Shown here in pieces: positions 35,916-47,199 of a stretch of 64,000 nt of DNA. The stretch spans positions 232,933 to 296,932 of the forward strand of contig QNGE01000410.1 of the NCBI GenBank assembly GCA_008508345.1. Reading direction: 5' to 3'. Under the pieces are notes generated by a model. The model did not search any database. It was given only the letters and a program-made list of their open reading frames with translations, and was not told the origin of the DNA. Positions within the stretch are counted from its first letter, which is position 1; the number at the start of each line of letters is the position of its first letter. The DNA comes from Paragonimus westermani. Lineage: Eukaryota > Platyhelminthes > Trematoda > Plagiorchiida > Troglotrematidae. Both the position numbers and the translations under genes were made by a program.

Positions 35916-37339
35916 CAGTCTTTCTTCGCGGACTCCCGCATACGCACAACTAACTTCAGTTTTCTAACAGACAACTCTGCCAGAAGACAACATTCACAAT
36001 ACTGAGTCTCCCTGGCTGCTCTCTCCTAAATCCTCCAGTCACTTACTTTACGAGTCATCTAGAACTACATTCCAGGAAATGAACGCAACCTGTAGTGGCT
36101 AACTCGTTGATACCAGCGATCGAACGCAGATCCCAACAGCTCAAGGCGACTGATGTCTTAAAACCCCGGCGGCTTGATTTAGCAGCCGATAAGCAGCATA
36201 GACCTCCAGATCACATCCACACACAATCGTCAGAGAGAGACGCTCGTCTGTCGCCAGAGATATCAGTGGCTTGCAACGACCAACTCAGCCTTGAGCACAC
36301 GATGCTCGGTTTCATTTGATACGTCTCCGCAACCGCTGTGGCAATGTCCTAACCACACAGGGCACTTAACGCATTTACGAGTTTCATTATCAAGCATTAA
36401 ACCCGGATAATTATATTCAGTCATTCATTCATGCATAAGGGCCATAAGCGCGATTGTAGGATATTGTAAATGGGGTCATAGCTTACTGTAACAGTAACTT
36501 ATAATGATATAAGAGAAAAAATTACCAGAATGGTTATAAATATAAAAACAAGGCAAAGAGAAAGAAATACAGATTATTTGAATTGTTATCGTACAATGCC
36601 ATCTGAGGTACCATTTACGGCCAGGGCTCTGAGCAAATACGAGGATTCCAGTCGGGCAGTTAACACCTACCCATTTCATTTAGTGAAACTGTCAGGGCCC
36701 TCCGATTTCGTGGGTTTGTCACCGCCCGACTGCCGTGCGATTTCACTCACCTGTTGGTGATCTCAGTGTACGATACCGTCACAGCGAGACTGGACTTGCG
36801 CATTTTGATGATCTATTGGGCTAATTTGGTCGATGTGTGTGATGACTACAACGACAGTCACTCATACCAGACAGGTAATAGGTAGGGGTCCGACAAACCA
36901 GTCTCCTAATTATGCGCTGGGAGAAGGTTGTCATTTTTTCTTGAAAAATACCGGTTTTGGTAAACTATCACTCACCAGCGGTCTTGCGGTACAGGCTTTC
37001 GAGCCATAATTTTTGGTTGTGAGCCCTCAGCGTTTTGCTGTTCAAGTCTGGGCACCCTGGCAGTATCTCAGCCAACACACAACCATGAATACTCACAGCG
37101 CCAATAATTCCATACTGCATCGGCCGTCTAGCACTATGAACCGGGTCGTCCCATCTGCTGTATACAGCAAAGTTGACAGGGGAAAACATGCTGCTGATGA
37201 CTTCTCCCGCATTTATCCGTCAAATTTGGCTTTCAGACCAATTAATGCACCCGATTACAGTGAGTCCGCTGCAAGCATTACAGCACACATAGCTTACCAT
37301 AATAACACTGTGTCCGTAATTGCCACATCTTAACTTCCA
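35916..37339. other. Stretch without firmly recognised gene
   Basis: 35916-35919 is the right CAGT target-site duplication. A minus-strand ATG frame at 37189-36976 ends at a good donor (CTG|GTGAGT). The plus-strand frame 36530-36760 lacks an identifiable family. No other feature was recognised. Confidence 0.4.
36976..37189 (-). CDS. Candidate first coding exon, unidentified
   Basis: On the minus strand an ATG at 37189 opens 71 codons plus one base, and the frame runs directly into CTG|GTGAGTGA, a consensus-like donor; the stop lies within the intron. The peptide ends NQKLWLESLYRKTAG. No family or following exon was recognised, so this is a candidate only. Confidence 0.25.
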
Positions 37340-40300
37340 GTCTTAAGCCTCCTCGTCTTTTGCTTAGGCCTAGAATGGAAACTAATGCAGGTGACTTCAG
37401 AGCTCGCGTTATGAAACATTTAGGTCAACAGGCCGCCCTCGCACTAATCTTAGACTCATTGAACGTCAATATCTGTTGCATTTCAGAGTCTACAATCGGG
37501 AACGGTAGTCGACGTATCAAAGTGGTAATATCAACTCTGTCCACTTGATATTGGTTGAAGACTTTGGGCAGCTTTACGACCGTCGTTACTGGTCAGTCTG
37601 GAATGGATAGTCCCCAATATGACAGTGCAGTCAAACTGGTAGGTGGGATTCTGGTTAGAAATAGATTTCTTGACGCCTGCTTGGCGGGTTATGCCAAGGC
37701 TAGCTTTCAACGTACAATTTTTGGAAATCTTTTCACCCTGTCTGCTTCCGTTCCAGCTGACTAGCGATGTTGTTTTCACGGACGCCTTTTATTCGGATCC
37801 AGCTACTCTCCCTCGGCTGACACATGTTTCTGATATGGCCTTCCTGGCCGGAAGCATGAATGCCTAGGTTGTCTGCCTTAATGAAACCTAGTCTCATTTA
37901 GATGGCAAGTCTGATTCGTATGTACTAACTAAATTCTGGGATAGCTTCAAATCGTTTTGACAGTGATGAGCGGCCATTGCAAATATGCACTGAGCACTGG
38001 CTATTTTTAGCCAGTAATATTTTCAGGTACCGTGCGTCTTATTGTTATCCTTGGCGCCCCCCTCTCCGAATCAGACCATATGGCTATTAGTTGTAGGTGG
38101 TGGAGCTCCACTCAGAATTATCGTTGTTATCGAAACATCTACTTGAACTCAAGTCATTCTCTGACGCACTCCTGTTCAGTCATTATTTTTTTACCAGCGA
38201 GCCTACCGACACCAACGAATGGCCCAAGACGACTGTCTGTTAAGGAAGCTATCAGAGAAGCAGATGGCACACTGACTCACAGTAAGCCCAGATAGGTAGG
38301 CTGTTGGTTGGAGCACTGAGCGTCAGTTAAACCGGTCTGCGGCTCCTACTGTATTACCGCCACAAACCTGTAATAGAGCACTCCAGGAGGTAGATTTTGA
38401 ACCACCCACTAGAGCCAAGGTCCACAAATGGAATACAGCTCCGAAAGAGAATAAGGCTGCTGGTCCACATGACCTCATGCTGGCAATTTTCAAAGAGGGT
38501 GAAGGGGCGTCACTGGATATCTTCACCTGGGCGGTTCAACTTATGTAGACAATGAAGACCATTTTCCTGTGCTGGGGACATTTGATAATACTTGCCATAA
38601 TCTCGAAAGTAGTCCGGGGATCCTGCAAAAAACACAATCATTCCTAGGGTTCCGGGATCCATTATACTCCTTTCTTTCATTGTAGATAATGGGGTAGAGA
38701 GTAGGAAAGAACAGACAGCGCTCCAACCTATGCAGGGTTTTATTACTAAAATTTTTATTCTTCGCCAAATTCAAACAGCGTTATGTTTACCGTTATCCAA
38801 CACTTGCCGTATTTTTCGACTATAAAGTTGCGTCCGATCCGATGAACCTCTTTGAAATTTCACAGTCGATCAACTGTAAAGGTGCACCAGCCACGTTGGT
38901 GAAGATGCCTTCGGCTATTTTACCCACACTTCGACTCAGATTAGAGTTTAAGGTGAGCGGTCTAACACTTTCAGCACAAGAGGCGGCGTATGTCAGAGGT
39001 GTACAGTTTCGGGATTCTTGTTTACTTGTTCCGTAGATGAAGTACTGGAGGACTTTAAGAGGCACATATGAGATGCCAGTGTAGACCTGCAGCTTGGTGG
39101 GAGGCTGACCAGTCTTCGTTAGGCCTACGACGATATGTTACTGTTTGACAAAATCTGACCAGCACTCTGGTAGACACTTCGTATCATGCTTTGTGCCTCC
39201 TGCAGGACTGCTGTGATGATGTAGACGTAGTGTTGGATATTGAAGTTATGGAGGTTGTTGGCCGGTTTGTGTACTTGGAAAGTTGTATCGGCGGCAGTGG
39301 AGGCACACAGACAGAAGCAGAAGCTCGTATCTCTAGGGCTAGGGCAGTATTCGCTAATCTAGTACACATTTGGCGATGGGGACACATTGCTTTGAAGTTT
39401 GATGGCCACATGTAGAAGGATGTGTAGACGGGTGTGATGCTTCGCGGCTGCCAAACCTGGCTGTTCACAGCGAAAGATACGGATCGTCTTCAGACACTGG
39501 ACTATCCGTGTCTGCGTTCGATCGCCTGCATCGGGTGGCACCAACGGGCGTACGACACAGAGTGCATTAGACGATCATGTAATGTAGACGTAGTGTTGGA
39601 TATTGAAGTTATGGAGGTTGTTGGCCGGTTTGTGTACTTGGAAAGTTGTATCGGCGGCAGTGGAGGCACACAGACAGAAGCAGAAGCTCGTATCTCTAGG
39701 GCTAGGGCAGTATTCGCTAATCTAGTACACATTTGGCGATGGGGACACATTGCTTTGAAGTTTGATGGCCACATGTAGAAGGATGTGTAGACGGGTGTGA
39801 TGCTTCGCGGCTGCCAAACCTGGCTGTTCACAGCGAAAGATACGGATCGTCTTCAGACACTGGACTATCCGTGTCTGCGTTCGATCGCCTGCATCGGGTG
39901 GCACCAACGGGCGTACGACACAGAGTGCATTAGACGATCATGTGATAATGGCCGTTAGGTGAATTGTTTCGCTTTATCTTCAAGTTTACACACACTTGGA
40001 TGAATAGGCCATGCACTAAGGGTAACAGCTAGTCGACTGTCAGGCCGGGCGCACTTTGTTGGTGCTGCGGCCGGTCGGCTTTGGATGCAAGGTTGACAAT
40101 TGATGGCCTGGTGTGCAGTTGTAGTTCTGGTTTTGTCTGTCGCGCTGGGGATCTCATTACTCACGGAGTCGATGACTGGGGGCGTTGGATGATTTGGCAG
40201 ATAACCGAGCTCACTTACATGAATGTTGTGGTTGTCTGTCCGAGTGGTCTGTGGAGTGATTGCATTTAATTACACGCGGCAATGAAAGACATCAGGAAGC

Positions 40301-40500
40301 TGTCATTTTGTTGAAGCTTTGATTTCGCTTGTAGCTAGACTGTTTCTCTGTACGGTATAGGCGAATTTCTGTTGAATGCTTGAATAAGGACTTGACCATT
40401 TCCAATAATTATGTCTTCCCCCTCCTGTTCTTTTTCCTGTTTTCATACGAGGTTTGCTTTTTTATTTGTGGTTGTGTGGCAATTAAGCTTCAGCCGCAAC
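37340..40500 (+). mobile_element. RTE-like LINE, long degraded copy with internal tandem duplication
   Basis: The order of remnants is that of a single LINE. The APE-type endonuclease starts at about 37360 (GQQAALALILDSLNVN, ICCISES) and its C-terminal end lies near 38070-38110 (SDHMAISCRWWSS). The reverse-transcriptase N-terminal motif KAAGPHDLMLAIFK is at about 38454-38500. A palm motif A remnant, LAVFFDYKVASD, lies near 38800-38840, followed by a degraded palm to about 39060. The VYLESCIGGSGG block and the CQTWLF/CLRSIACIGWHQR block appear twice because of a tandem duplication, and the 3' UTR runs to about 40500. Motif C is missing, and many stops and frameshifts are present. The copy is inactive. 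Confidence 0.8.
39219..39943 (+). repeat. 363 bp tandem duplication inside the LINE
   Basis: The segment from about 39219 to 39580 recurs at offset 363 (39582-39943) with no mismatch seen; its translations are identical on both strands. The junction has only 2-4 bp of microhomology (AT/GTAGACG), suggesting a slippage or end-joining event later than the decay of the LINE. Confidence 0.85.
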
Positions 40501-42090
40501 CAGTGATACATTGCTGTCTGTGTTGAGATTGATTATGATGACATGATACCCGCTAGCTGACAAAATCACTTTGAACTTTCGGATTGTTGAGGCCATTTTT
40601 GAATAATAACGGAAGCTTGAGGTTATGGTTAAAATTACTTGTGCTCCTTAAACTCTGTCAGACGGCAACCCATTTTGGATATTCGACGTTATTGTAAAGG
40701 TAAGCAGTGGCCCGAGCAACAATGGTGTCTTAATGTACTAAAGACTGCTGTGATGACGATAAATTTTATACCGGGTAGGAAGTCCATGCCAACCTTTTAT
40801 AACGTTGATGCTGCTGAAGCTGATGCACACTTCAAATTAGGCTCTGACTTAAGGCGCATTAAAAAAGCAGAGCTCCAAAAGTATATTTACACACTGGTCT
40901 TGTGCAACGTTGTAAGTGGAGCATTCTAGAAGTGAAGGTGATAGAGGGTGACTAGTCTTACACATAGCACTGCTTTAAAATTTGATAAACAGTAAGAATT
41001 TACCAAAAAATTCTTCTGAAGAAAAGTCTTCCAAATATTCCAAAAAACCTGCCTTCTGTGTCAACGTAATTAGGCGTAGTGTGCTGACTGAGGAAAAGCC
41101 ACTCAGCTGAGGTCCCGAAGGACATCGTCTACTTCCCATTTTGACTATGGTGATTTGTCAGTTGGCCCAAAAAGGGGATTGTCGCCACTGTTCACATTAG
41201 TGTGAGAAACTGGATTGAAACTTATCTTTTGAGAAGTCATCGCCCAATGTTATCCGCTCCAGTAGCCCAGTTACCTTTGAAATTGTAAATGCTGTGCTAG
41301 GTGTCGGCTTTTCTACACCTATATTCAACACTTAAAAATCACAAAGATTAACAAACGTGCCACGCGTTGGTTTTGGTAGGTAGTCCTAACTCTGTCCACC
41401 AGAGTACCCTTTGGCAGGCTTGTAGAGATAACAAGGTAAAAGCGAAGGCCAGCTAACTTGGCTTTTAAATATTTCTGAAAGCGATCTAATGGTCTTGGTC
41501 TGTTACGAATGAGGATACCGTCTACTTGATCAGCAGTTCAATAGGTAACTGGATATCTGCAGATAATTGTACGGATGATGTGTAGAAATTGTAACTCGTA
41601 CTTGACACGAAAGCTGCCTCTCGCAGTCAGTGAGAAGGTCATGCACACCCAACTCACAGATACCACCTCAAATTATTTCCATGAGGACTATTCTTTCTGG
41701 TAAATAACATCTCAGAGGACATTTTTGAGACTCATTAAAGTCAAAATTTAGAGTCAATGCTGTACAACGGCAGGGTACCGTCTTTTGTTTGGATCAGCGC
41801 ATCTGCATATCCACCAGATGGTTGATCGCCATGTATCCACAGCGGACCTGGTATTCACCCTAAAGGGGTCAGGGACCAAAAGACCGGAACGTTTTCCATC
41901 ATTGGAGTGTGAGGAGCTTTCGGTCCTAAATATGTATTGTAGAGAACTCGGATCATAAAGAGTAAAGTGAAAAATAGGGTGGACTGTCTGACACGTACTG
42001 TTTGCCGGTGTGCGAAAAAAACACGCTCCGCCGAATATGCAGATAAAGCTGCTGCAACCGTTACCACTTAATGAAGATGGATGACAGCGC
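40501..42090. other. Stretch without recognised gene
   Basis: An open frame at 40639-40929 (+) shows no recognisable family. The part after about 41850 may be a heavily decayed endonuclease region of the LINE that follows, but no motif is clear. Confidence 0.4.
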
Positions 42091-43404
42091 GTTCAAAAAT
42101 CCTTCGACACTTCAAACCCAAATCGGCTCCCCAGATGTCTTCGTCAAGGGCCTCCGTAGTTCGGTCAAGGGCCAAAAACCTCTACCCGGCAATGAACTCG
42201 AGGATGAACACTAGTTCGGAAAATTGAAGGTGTATAGGAAGGCTACAAACGTATCCACGATCAGTAAAGCAGATTACAGTTTATGAACCACAGAGTGTAC
42301 AAGGATCGTCAGGGTGCACAACCAGTGACAACTTTCAAGAGGTTAAGTGCTTGAGAACGAAAACGGATGAGAATAAGGATAAGCATACCTACATTTATCG
42401 GAGAGGCTGGAGAACCTAAAACAGCAGATGGAAAAGTAAAGACCTTAGCGACTGGTTTTGCTATAGTGTACTCCACTGAAACGTATCTAATCCTTCTTTG
42501 TGTTCTCTAGGTTCTGACGTTTAATGCAACAGATATCAATCAAGAATATGCAGAGAACCTTAGGAACCTCAACCCCAAATATTCACTGGACCTGGACAGT
42601 TTGCATTTACAAGTAAAGTGGGAACTCGTGAATGCACTGGCAGATCCGTTAGCTCGAATATTCAACTTTTCTGGGAAAATTCAGAATTGCAACGCAGTGT
42701 TCAAAAACACTCATCTGTTCACTCTAGCAGCCGTAAGCTGCCAGCCGACTGTCGAGCAGTGTGCCTTATTGCTGTCATCGGAAAGATCGGTCGGTGAACA
42801 GAAGGCGCAGAGTTTATACACAAGCAAATGAGTCGCTGTGCCTTATCTGATACGCTTTTCATCAGTGTCGCTCACATCTGATCAAACTGTTGCTAGGAAG
42901 GAAACAGTGGGTTGACTATAGTGGTAGGGCACATTAGATTACGTCTTTATGAAATTCAGAAAAGTTTTGACAAAGTGTCACTTGGATGCTCTTAGGCAAA
43001 CAGTAGGCAGTAGGTGTGAAAAGTCACACCTTACAGTGGATAGAGGAATTTTTCCACAACTGCAGTTATCCGATTAAGGTAAATCGGACTCACGTACAGG
43101 GTTTTTCAACGGGGTTTCACGGGATGTAGTCTCAGGTCCACTGCCTCGTTTGTTTCTTATCATTGGTCTCATGAAAATCAGTGGATCACCGCGTTTACTC
43201 TGGCGCATCAAGAAATTTGGACTTTCTGTGAAATGATTGCTAATACCTAATGGCTTACAAGTGGGCGCTGCCGTTGAGCTCCGAAATATTGCGTGTACGC
43301 ATACAGAAAGTGAACTCGATCTGGGTATTGATGTCACAGTATCAGTCGAGACTCAAAGTACTGGAGACAAGGCCTACACACAAAATGCCGAGAAGTGAGG
43401 GAAA
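42091..43404 (+). mobile_element. CR1/Jockey-like LINE remnant (reverse transcriptase)
   Basis: A decayed reverse transcriptase is read across changing frames. LADPLARIFNFSGKIQN near 42640-42690 corresponds to the fingers region (ADPL..IFN.SL..G). A segment near 42940-43000 (YVFMKFRKVLTKCHLDALR) corresponds to the motif A region. NGVSRDVVSGPLPRLFLII near 43108-43165 corresponds to the GVPQGSVLGPLLFLI motif B region. Near 43310-43335 INSIWVLMSQYQSRLK corresponds to the SHRDLGVIVSS..K block. The YADD motif is lost. Frame breaks are frequent, so the copy is old. Confidence 0.65.
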
Positions 43405-43501
43405 CTGAAGGACTTTATAGCACACTGTAGCGGCCTGGAGATTTCACTGACCTGCCTGCGGTATGATCTGTAAAATAATTCCGAAACATTCAATTATCGT
43501 T

Positions 43502-44057
43502 TTACAAAACCCAGCCTGGGAATTCTATTCGTACATCCCTGCAATTCAGCCTTTTATATTACCCGATAATTGTTTTAGCTTGTGTTCGATATGATTCCGC
43601 TGCGCAATTTCCAATTGGCATTTAATGATGCTACTTCAATCGCATCTGACCTTTATGTGTTTCCCAAAAATCTTCGCAGGAAACACTGAATCTTCCAGAA
43701 TGGCATCATGGACGAAAGTTAATGTACGTCTGCGCGGTCGCTTTCGTTTCGGGTTAAACTTTGACTTTCGTCCGGGCTTAGGAAGTGTGTGACGGAATGC
43801 CACTAAAACAATATGCGGACCGCGAAGCTTCTTTTCAAGTTCACCTACAAGTCGATTGTGAATTAGTTGGTACGTCCGCAACTGTGGTACTGGTAGGTTA
43901 ATAACGACTGCCTTTTCACGACCAATCATCATTTTCTTCGCTTCATGGCATCGGACCACTCTTCGTGCGCCTGAAGCTCGGTAATCGCCTGAGAGATTTC
44001 TTCTTCTAGGGGAGAAATCAGTTTTTTATTCAGTTTTATAATCTTGGTATGGGCCAC
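43502..44057 (-). pseudogene. RPS7: Ribosomal protein S7 (eS7) pseudogene
   Basis: eS7 is a component of the small ribosomal subunit. On the minus strand the frame at 43959-43636 contains PVPQLRTYQLIHNRLVGEL, LPKPGRKSK and RTLTFVHDAILEDSVFP, clear eS7 hallmarks. The N-terminal part (AHTKIIKLNKKLISPLEEE) lies at 44054-43950, and the C-terminal part down to TAA at 43504-43502 reads through EFPGWVL. Defects visible are GTG instead of a normal ATG at 44057 (or loss of a split start codon, since TACAG precedes it), a frameshift with a small deletion near 43945, an in-frame TGA after KVRCD, and another frameshift near 43535. No intron interrupts about 555 nt, which fits a retrocopy, but no poly(A) tail is obvious. 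A Gypsy pol remnant ends about 57 nt upstream on the same strand. Confidence 0.88.
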
Positions 44058-44114
44058 TGTACGTAACACCGAGACAAGTAAGTCACTCACAAACCATTGT
44101 ACAGAAGCGTGCAA

Positions 44115-44855
44115 ACGCGGATTTTGGGGGGCAAAGTGCCTTCTCGGCTAGCCAGCAATAGAATTTCCAGGAAACCACGTTGACCATATTGTTAAGTCGA
44201 CGAATAACATCGAGGGTGGTAGGACGTGGAAATCGCGGATCACTCCTACTTTACAGGTAATCGGTCAAATAACGTGCTGGTCTACGCGTTGTCCTTGAAA
44301 CTCCACTGCTGGCTGGCCAAAAACGCACGTTTCTGCATTAATCCTTACGCCCAAAGTCGCTAATCTGTTGAAAAACTATCGCAGATGGATCTGATGTTCT
44401 TCCTCAGAAGCGCTTGCAACTAATAGGTCATCAATGTAGGGGTGAACGAAATCCAGAATCCGTGTGACGTCGTCGATAAAACTTTGAAACGTTTGTGCGG
44501 CGTTTCGCAAACCAAATGACACATAGAAATTCTAATAAACCGAATAGTATCATGACGGCTGTCTTGGAGACATCCTCATCAGCAACAGGGATCTGGTGGT
44601 ATGCGTGCACCAGATAAATTTTCGAGAATACACGGATACCACGAAGGCTAGCGTGATGTCCTGTATATGCGGGATCGGGTACTTGTTGGGTACTGTGACG
44701 TTGTTGAGCGAACGATAATCTCCACAAGGGCGCCAATCGCCCGACTTTCCAGTGACCATGTAGAGTGCAGAGGCCAGAGGGCTACTGGATGGGTGTTTGC
44801 TAATGCTGAGGGAAACGTTTTTGTTAACGTTATGCTCAAACAACAGGCGAGCTTA
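44115..44855 (-). mobile_element. Ty3/Gypsy pol remnant (reverse transcriptase)
   Basis: On the minus strand, 44790-44660 reads [20 protein letters not shown] and PIPHIQDI, and about 44635-44530 reads [19 protein letters not shown]. Motif C appears as YIDDLLVASASEE at 44441-44402, and LGVRINAETCVFGQPAVEF follows at about 44350-44300. The connection segment DFPRPTTLDVIRRLNNMV is at about 44243-44190. The sequence matches the reverse transcriptase of the intact CsRn1-like element segment by segment but is clearly diverged and broken by frameshifts and a stop. Protease, RNase H and integrase are absent. Confidence 0.82.
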
Positions 44856-45943
44856 TAGACATTATTGGATTCACAAGTAGAATTCTAAGCTGATATGGGG
44901 AATCCTCCTATTCGTATTCCACCTGTCACCGATGTAGTGCTCGTCGCACTGAGTCACTTTTTCCTCAGGTACGCAATCATCAGACGCAAAAATAAAAGGC
45001 CGTTGAGAAGAGAGGCCGAATCTACATTAAAAGAAATGTACAAGTCGTGTCTGATAGCGCTATAAACAGCACCGACACACGTATTAGCTAGAGAGGCTAG
45101 AGACCGACCGTCGATGAGCGAGTAAACCGGAAGAACGTGACACAGTCACATGACATGCAGAAAGACAATCTGACAGCATGTATCATGCGAGCTTTCTTGA
45201 TAGCCTGGGTACAATATGCAACTATGAATTTCGGAACTATTTTACACATCATACCATAGGCTAGTGAGATCTCCAGGCCGCTACAACACTGTGAACCGCT
45301 TTTGGAGTGCGGGGGAAAGGCTACCTCATTAAACATCGAGAAGAAGGAAAAGTTGGACAGCATTTACTGAACGGCCACGAGAGTTGTGTTTGGGAAGAAA
45401 AGGAGAGAAGTATGAAGAGTGAATACATTATTTCGATGTTTCTTCCAAAATTCTTATTTATTCGGAAAGAAGTGGTACTGGCGGGTCAAAAATTGGTTAG
45501 AGACTGCTCGCGACGATCTCCTCGAGAATGACGACAGAAAGTGTGTATAAGAATTGATTTTAAAGCAACAAACTACATAGGATACTCACTTCCACCGTCT
45601 ATTTCGCAGATTATTCAGTAGCGGGAAAACACTTCGCTGCTCTGTGCTTAACAGGGAGGACGCGTTCCAGTCGGAACTATAGTTCCGACTATAGACACAC
45701 GTGAAGAGGCCGTGGCAACAGAAGTGGTCGTAGTTTGATGCGTTCGTAGAATACTGACAAGATCAGAAACTAAGCCCTCTGCCTTCAAACAAGCAGTGGC
45801 AAAGATTTGGCACTAGTGGATGACATTTACTGACTCCAAGATAATATCTGAAACCCTTATGCTTTTTCAAATAATGAAGTAAAATATGGCCTCATTGACT
45901 TAACCGTACAAACCAATTAAACTGTATATTCCTAGCTTAAATC
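44856..45943. other. Stretch without recognised gene
   Basis: No coding region or repeat was recognised. The end adjacent to 45943 should be the 3' UTR of the coiled-coil gene; no AATAAA was found close to its stop. Confidence 0.4.
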
Positions 45944-46464
45944 TCACTCTAAGGCAATGGATCGAGCTAATTGCATAGCCTCCATCCTCTGCACAAGTGT
46001 TTGATTATTTTTTCGTTCTTCCTCCAACAATCGCTTTAGTTCCTGGACTTCACGCTCAAGATCAGTGGCTGATCTAGGGCAGGATACTGAATTTCATATT
46101 CGAAATAGACCACAAATTACTTGCACTGTGTTTAGATTCAGGAGTTGTAGAACAACAACAAATCACCAGTCGGAACTGAAGGGCTAATCCAGAATTACTG
46201 CATAAAAAGAGTACTACCTTTGTTAGTTTTACGGAGTGTTTCGATTTCTTCATGCAAACCCCTCAGCATGTTTTCATGTTGCACTCGTAAAAAGTTTATA
46301 CATTTTTCCAGCTCTGCAACTTTGCTTTCTTCATTGTGGGCACTTTCTCTAGGACCACTGTGTACAGTGTTTGATGTATATGTGTTGGTATCTTTTGGGC
46401 ACTTCGGTTCTCGGATGCTTATACTAGCACGTTCCGGTTTATTGGGATTCTCCACCGAAATCAT
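45944..46464 (-). CDS. CCDC74/CCDC92-like coiled-coil protein, two exons
   Basis: Exon 1 runs from ATG 46464 to 46218 and ends AACAAAG|GTAGTA. Exon 2 runs from 46086 to TGA at 45946-45944 and is preceded by GAAATTCAG. Splicing out 131 nt joins phase 1 to phase 1 and gives 129 residues. Residues about 48-82 read KVAELEKCINFLRVQHENML then RGLHEEIETLRKTNK, which closely resembles the N-terminal coiled coil of CCDC74 and CCDC92 (pattern LEKSI.FLQ.QH...L..LHEEIE.L). Exon 2 encodes a second coiled coil (DLEREVQELKRLLEEERKNN). In vertebrates these proteins are cilium and microtubule associated, so a similar role is possible. Whether further 5' exons exist is unknown. The second exon is supported by frame, splice signals and heptads only. 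Confidence 0.62.
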
Positions 46465-47199
46465 TCGTGTCAGCAAACAAAAAACGGAATATGGATAAAT
46501 CAACGCAAAAATGTTCGAGGTTATCCTCTTGTAAATGGATTTCTCTATATTTCTCTTGTCATTGTGTTAATTGAAAACCAAAACGCCGTTGCTGTCATTC
46601 AATTCAAGCGGTAGCGTCCATAGAATAGTTTAATGTTTTTAAAATGAAACAAAAAAACAGTAATGTGGGAGTGCCGTTTAATGGGTTCTGTGGGTGATAG
46701 GCGGAAACAGAACGCAACGGCTTTCGACGGTTACATTTCTCCAGGGAAGAAATCCTCGAGCAAGTGAGGTAGTTATGCGTCGCAACGCTCCCAAATTTTT
46801 TCGGAGTGCTGAAGTGGAGAATAATTAAATGCATATCAATTTTTCTTCCGCACGTTAGCCAATAACTGGGTAAATATGTACAACTAGGTTCGAGCTAGTT
46901 GACAGACGGAAGTACACACGTGACCGTGTGCAAGATCTTACGCTGGAGCACGGAATATGTGTTTGATTAGCGGTCCAGGCAAATTTCGAACCGAGCCACT
47001 GTCGTGGCACTCACGATATGTTCTGATAAAGAGTTGCAGGCTTTTCAGATCCCAGCCAAGAGAAAACCGTGGCTCAGATCAAGTCTGTTGTACTGGTCTT
47101 TTGGTTTCGAGGAGGGCCGTCTGAGTGAACCAGTATCTGCAGACGTGAGCAGGGATATGCACGGGTGGTTAGGGGGCATCTGAAACATAAATGCTAATA
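46465..47199. other. Stretch without recognised gene
   Basis: Upstream of the coiled-coil gene on its strand; no core promoter motif stands out and no other gene was recognised. Confidence 0.4.

Noticed and set aside
36530..36760. Plus-strand frame with protein-like composition
   Set aside because: No family, no splice context, and the reverse strand is equally plausible, so it is likely part of an old repeat.
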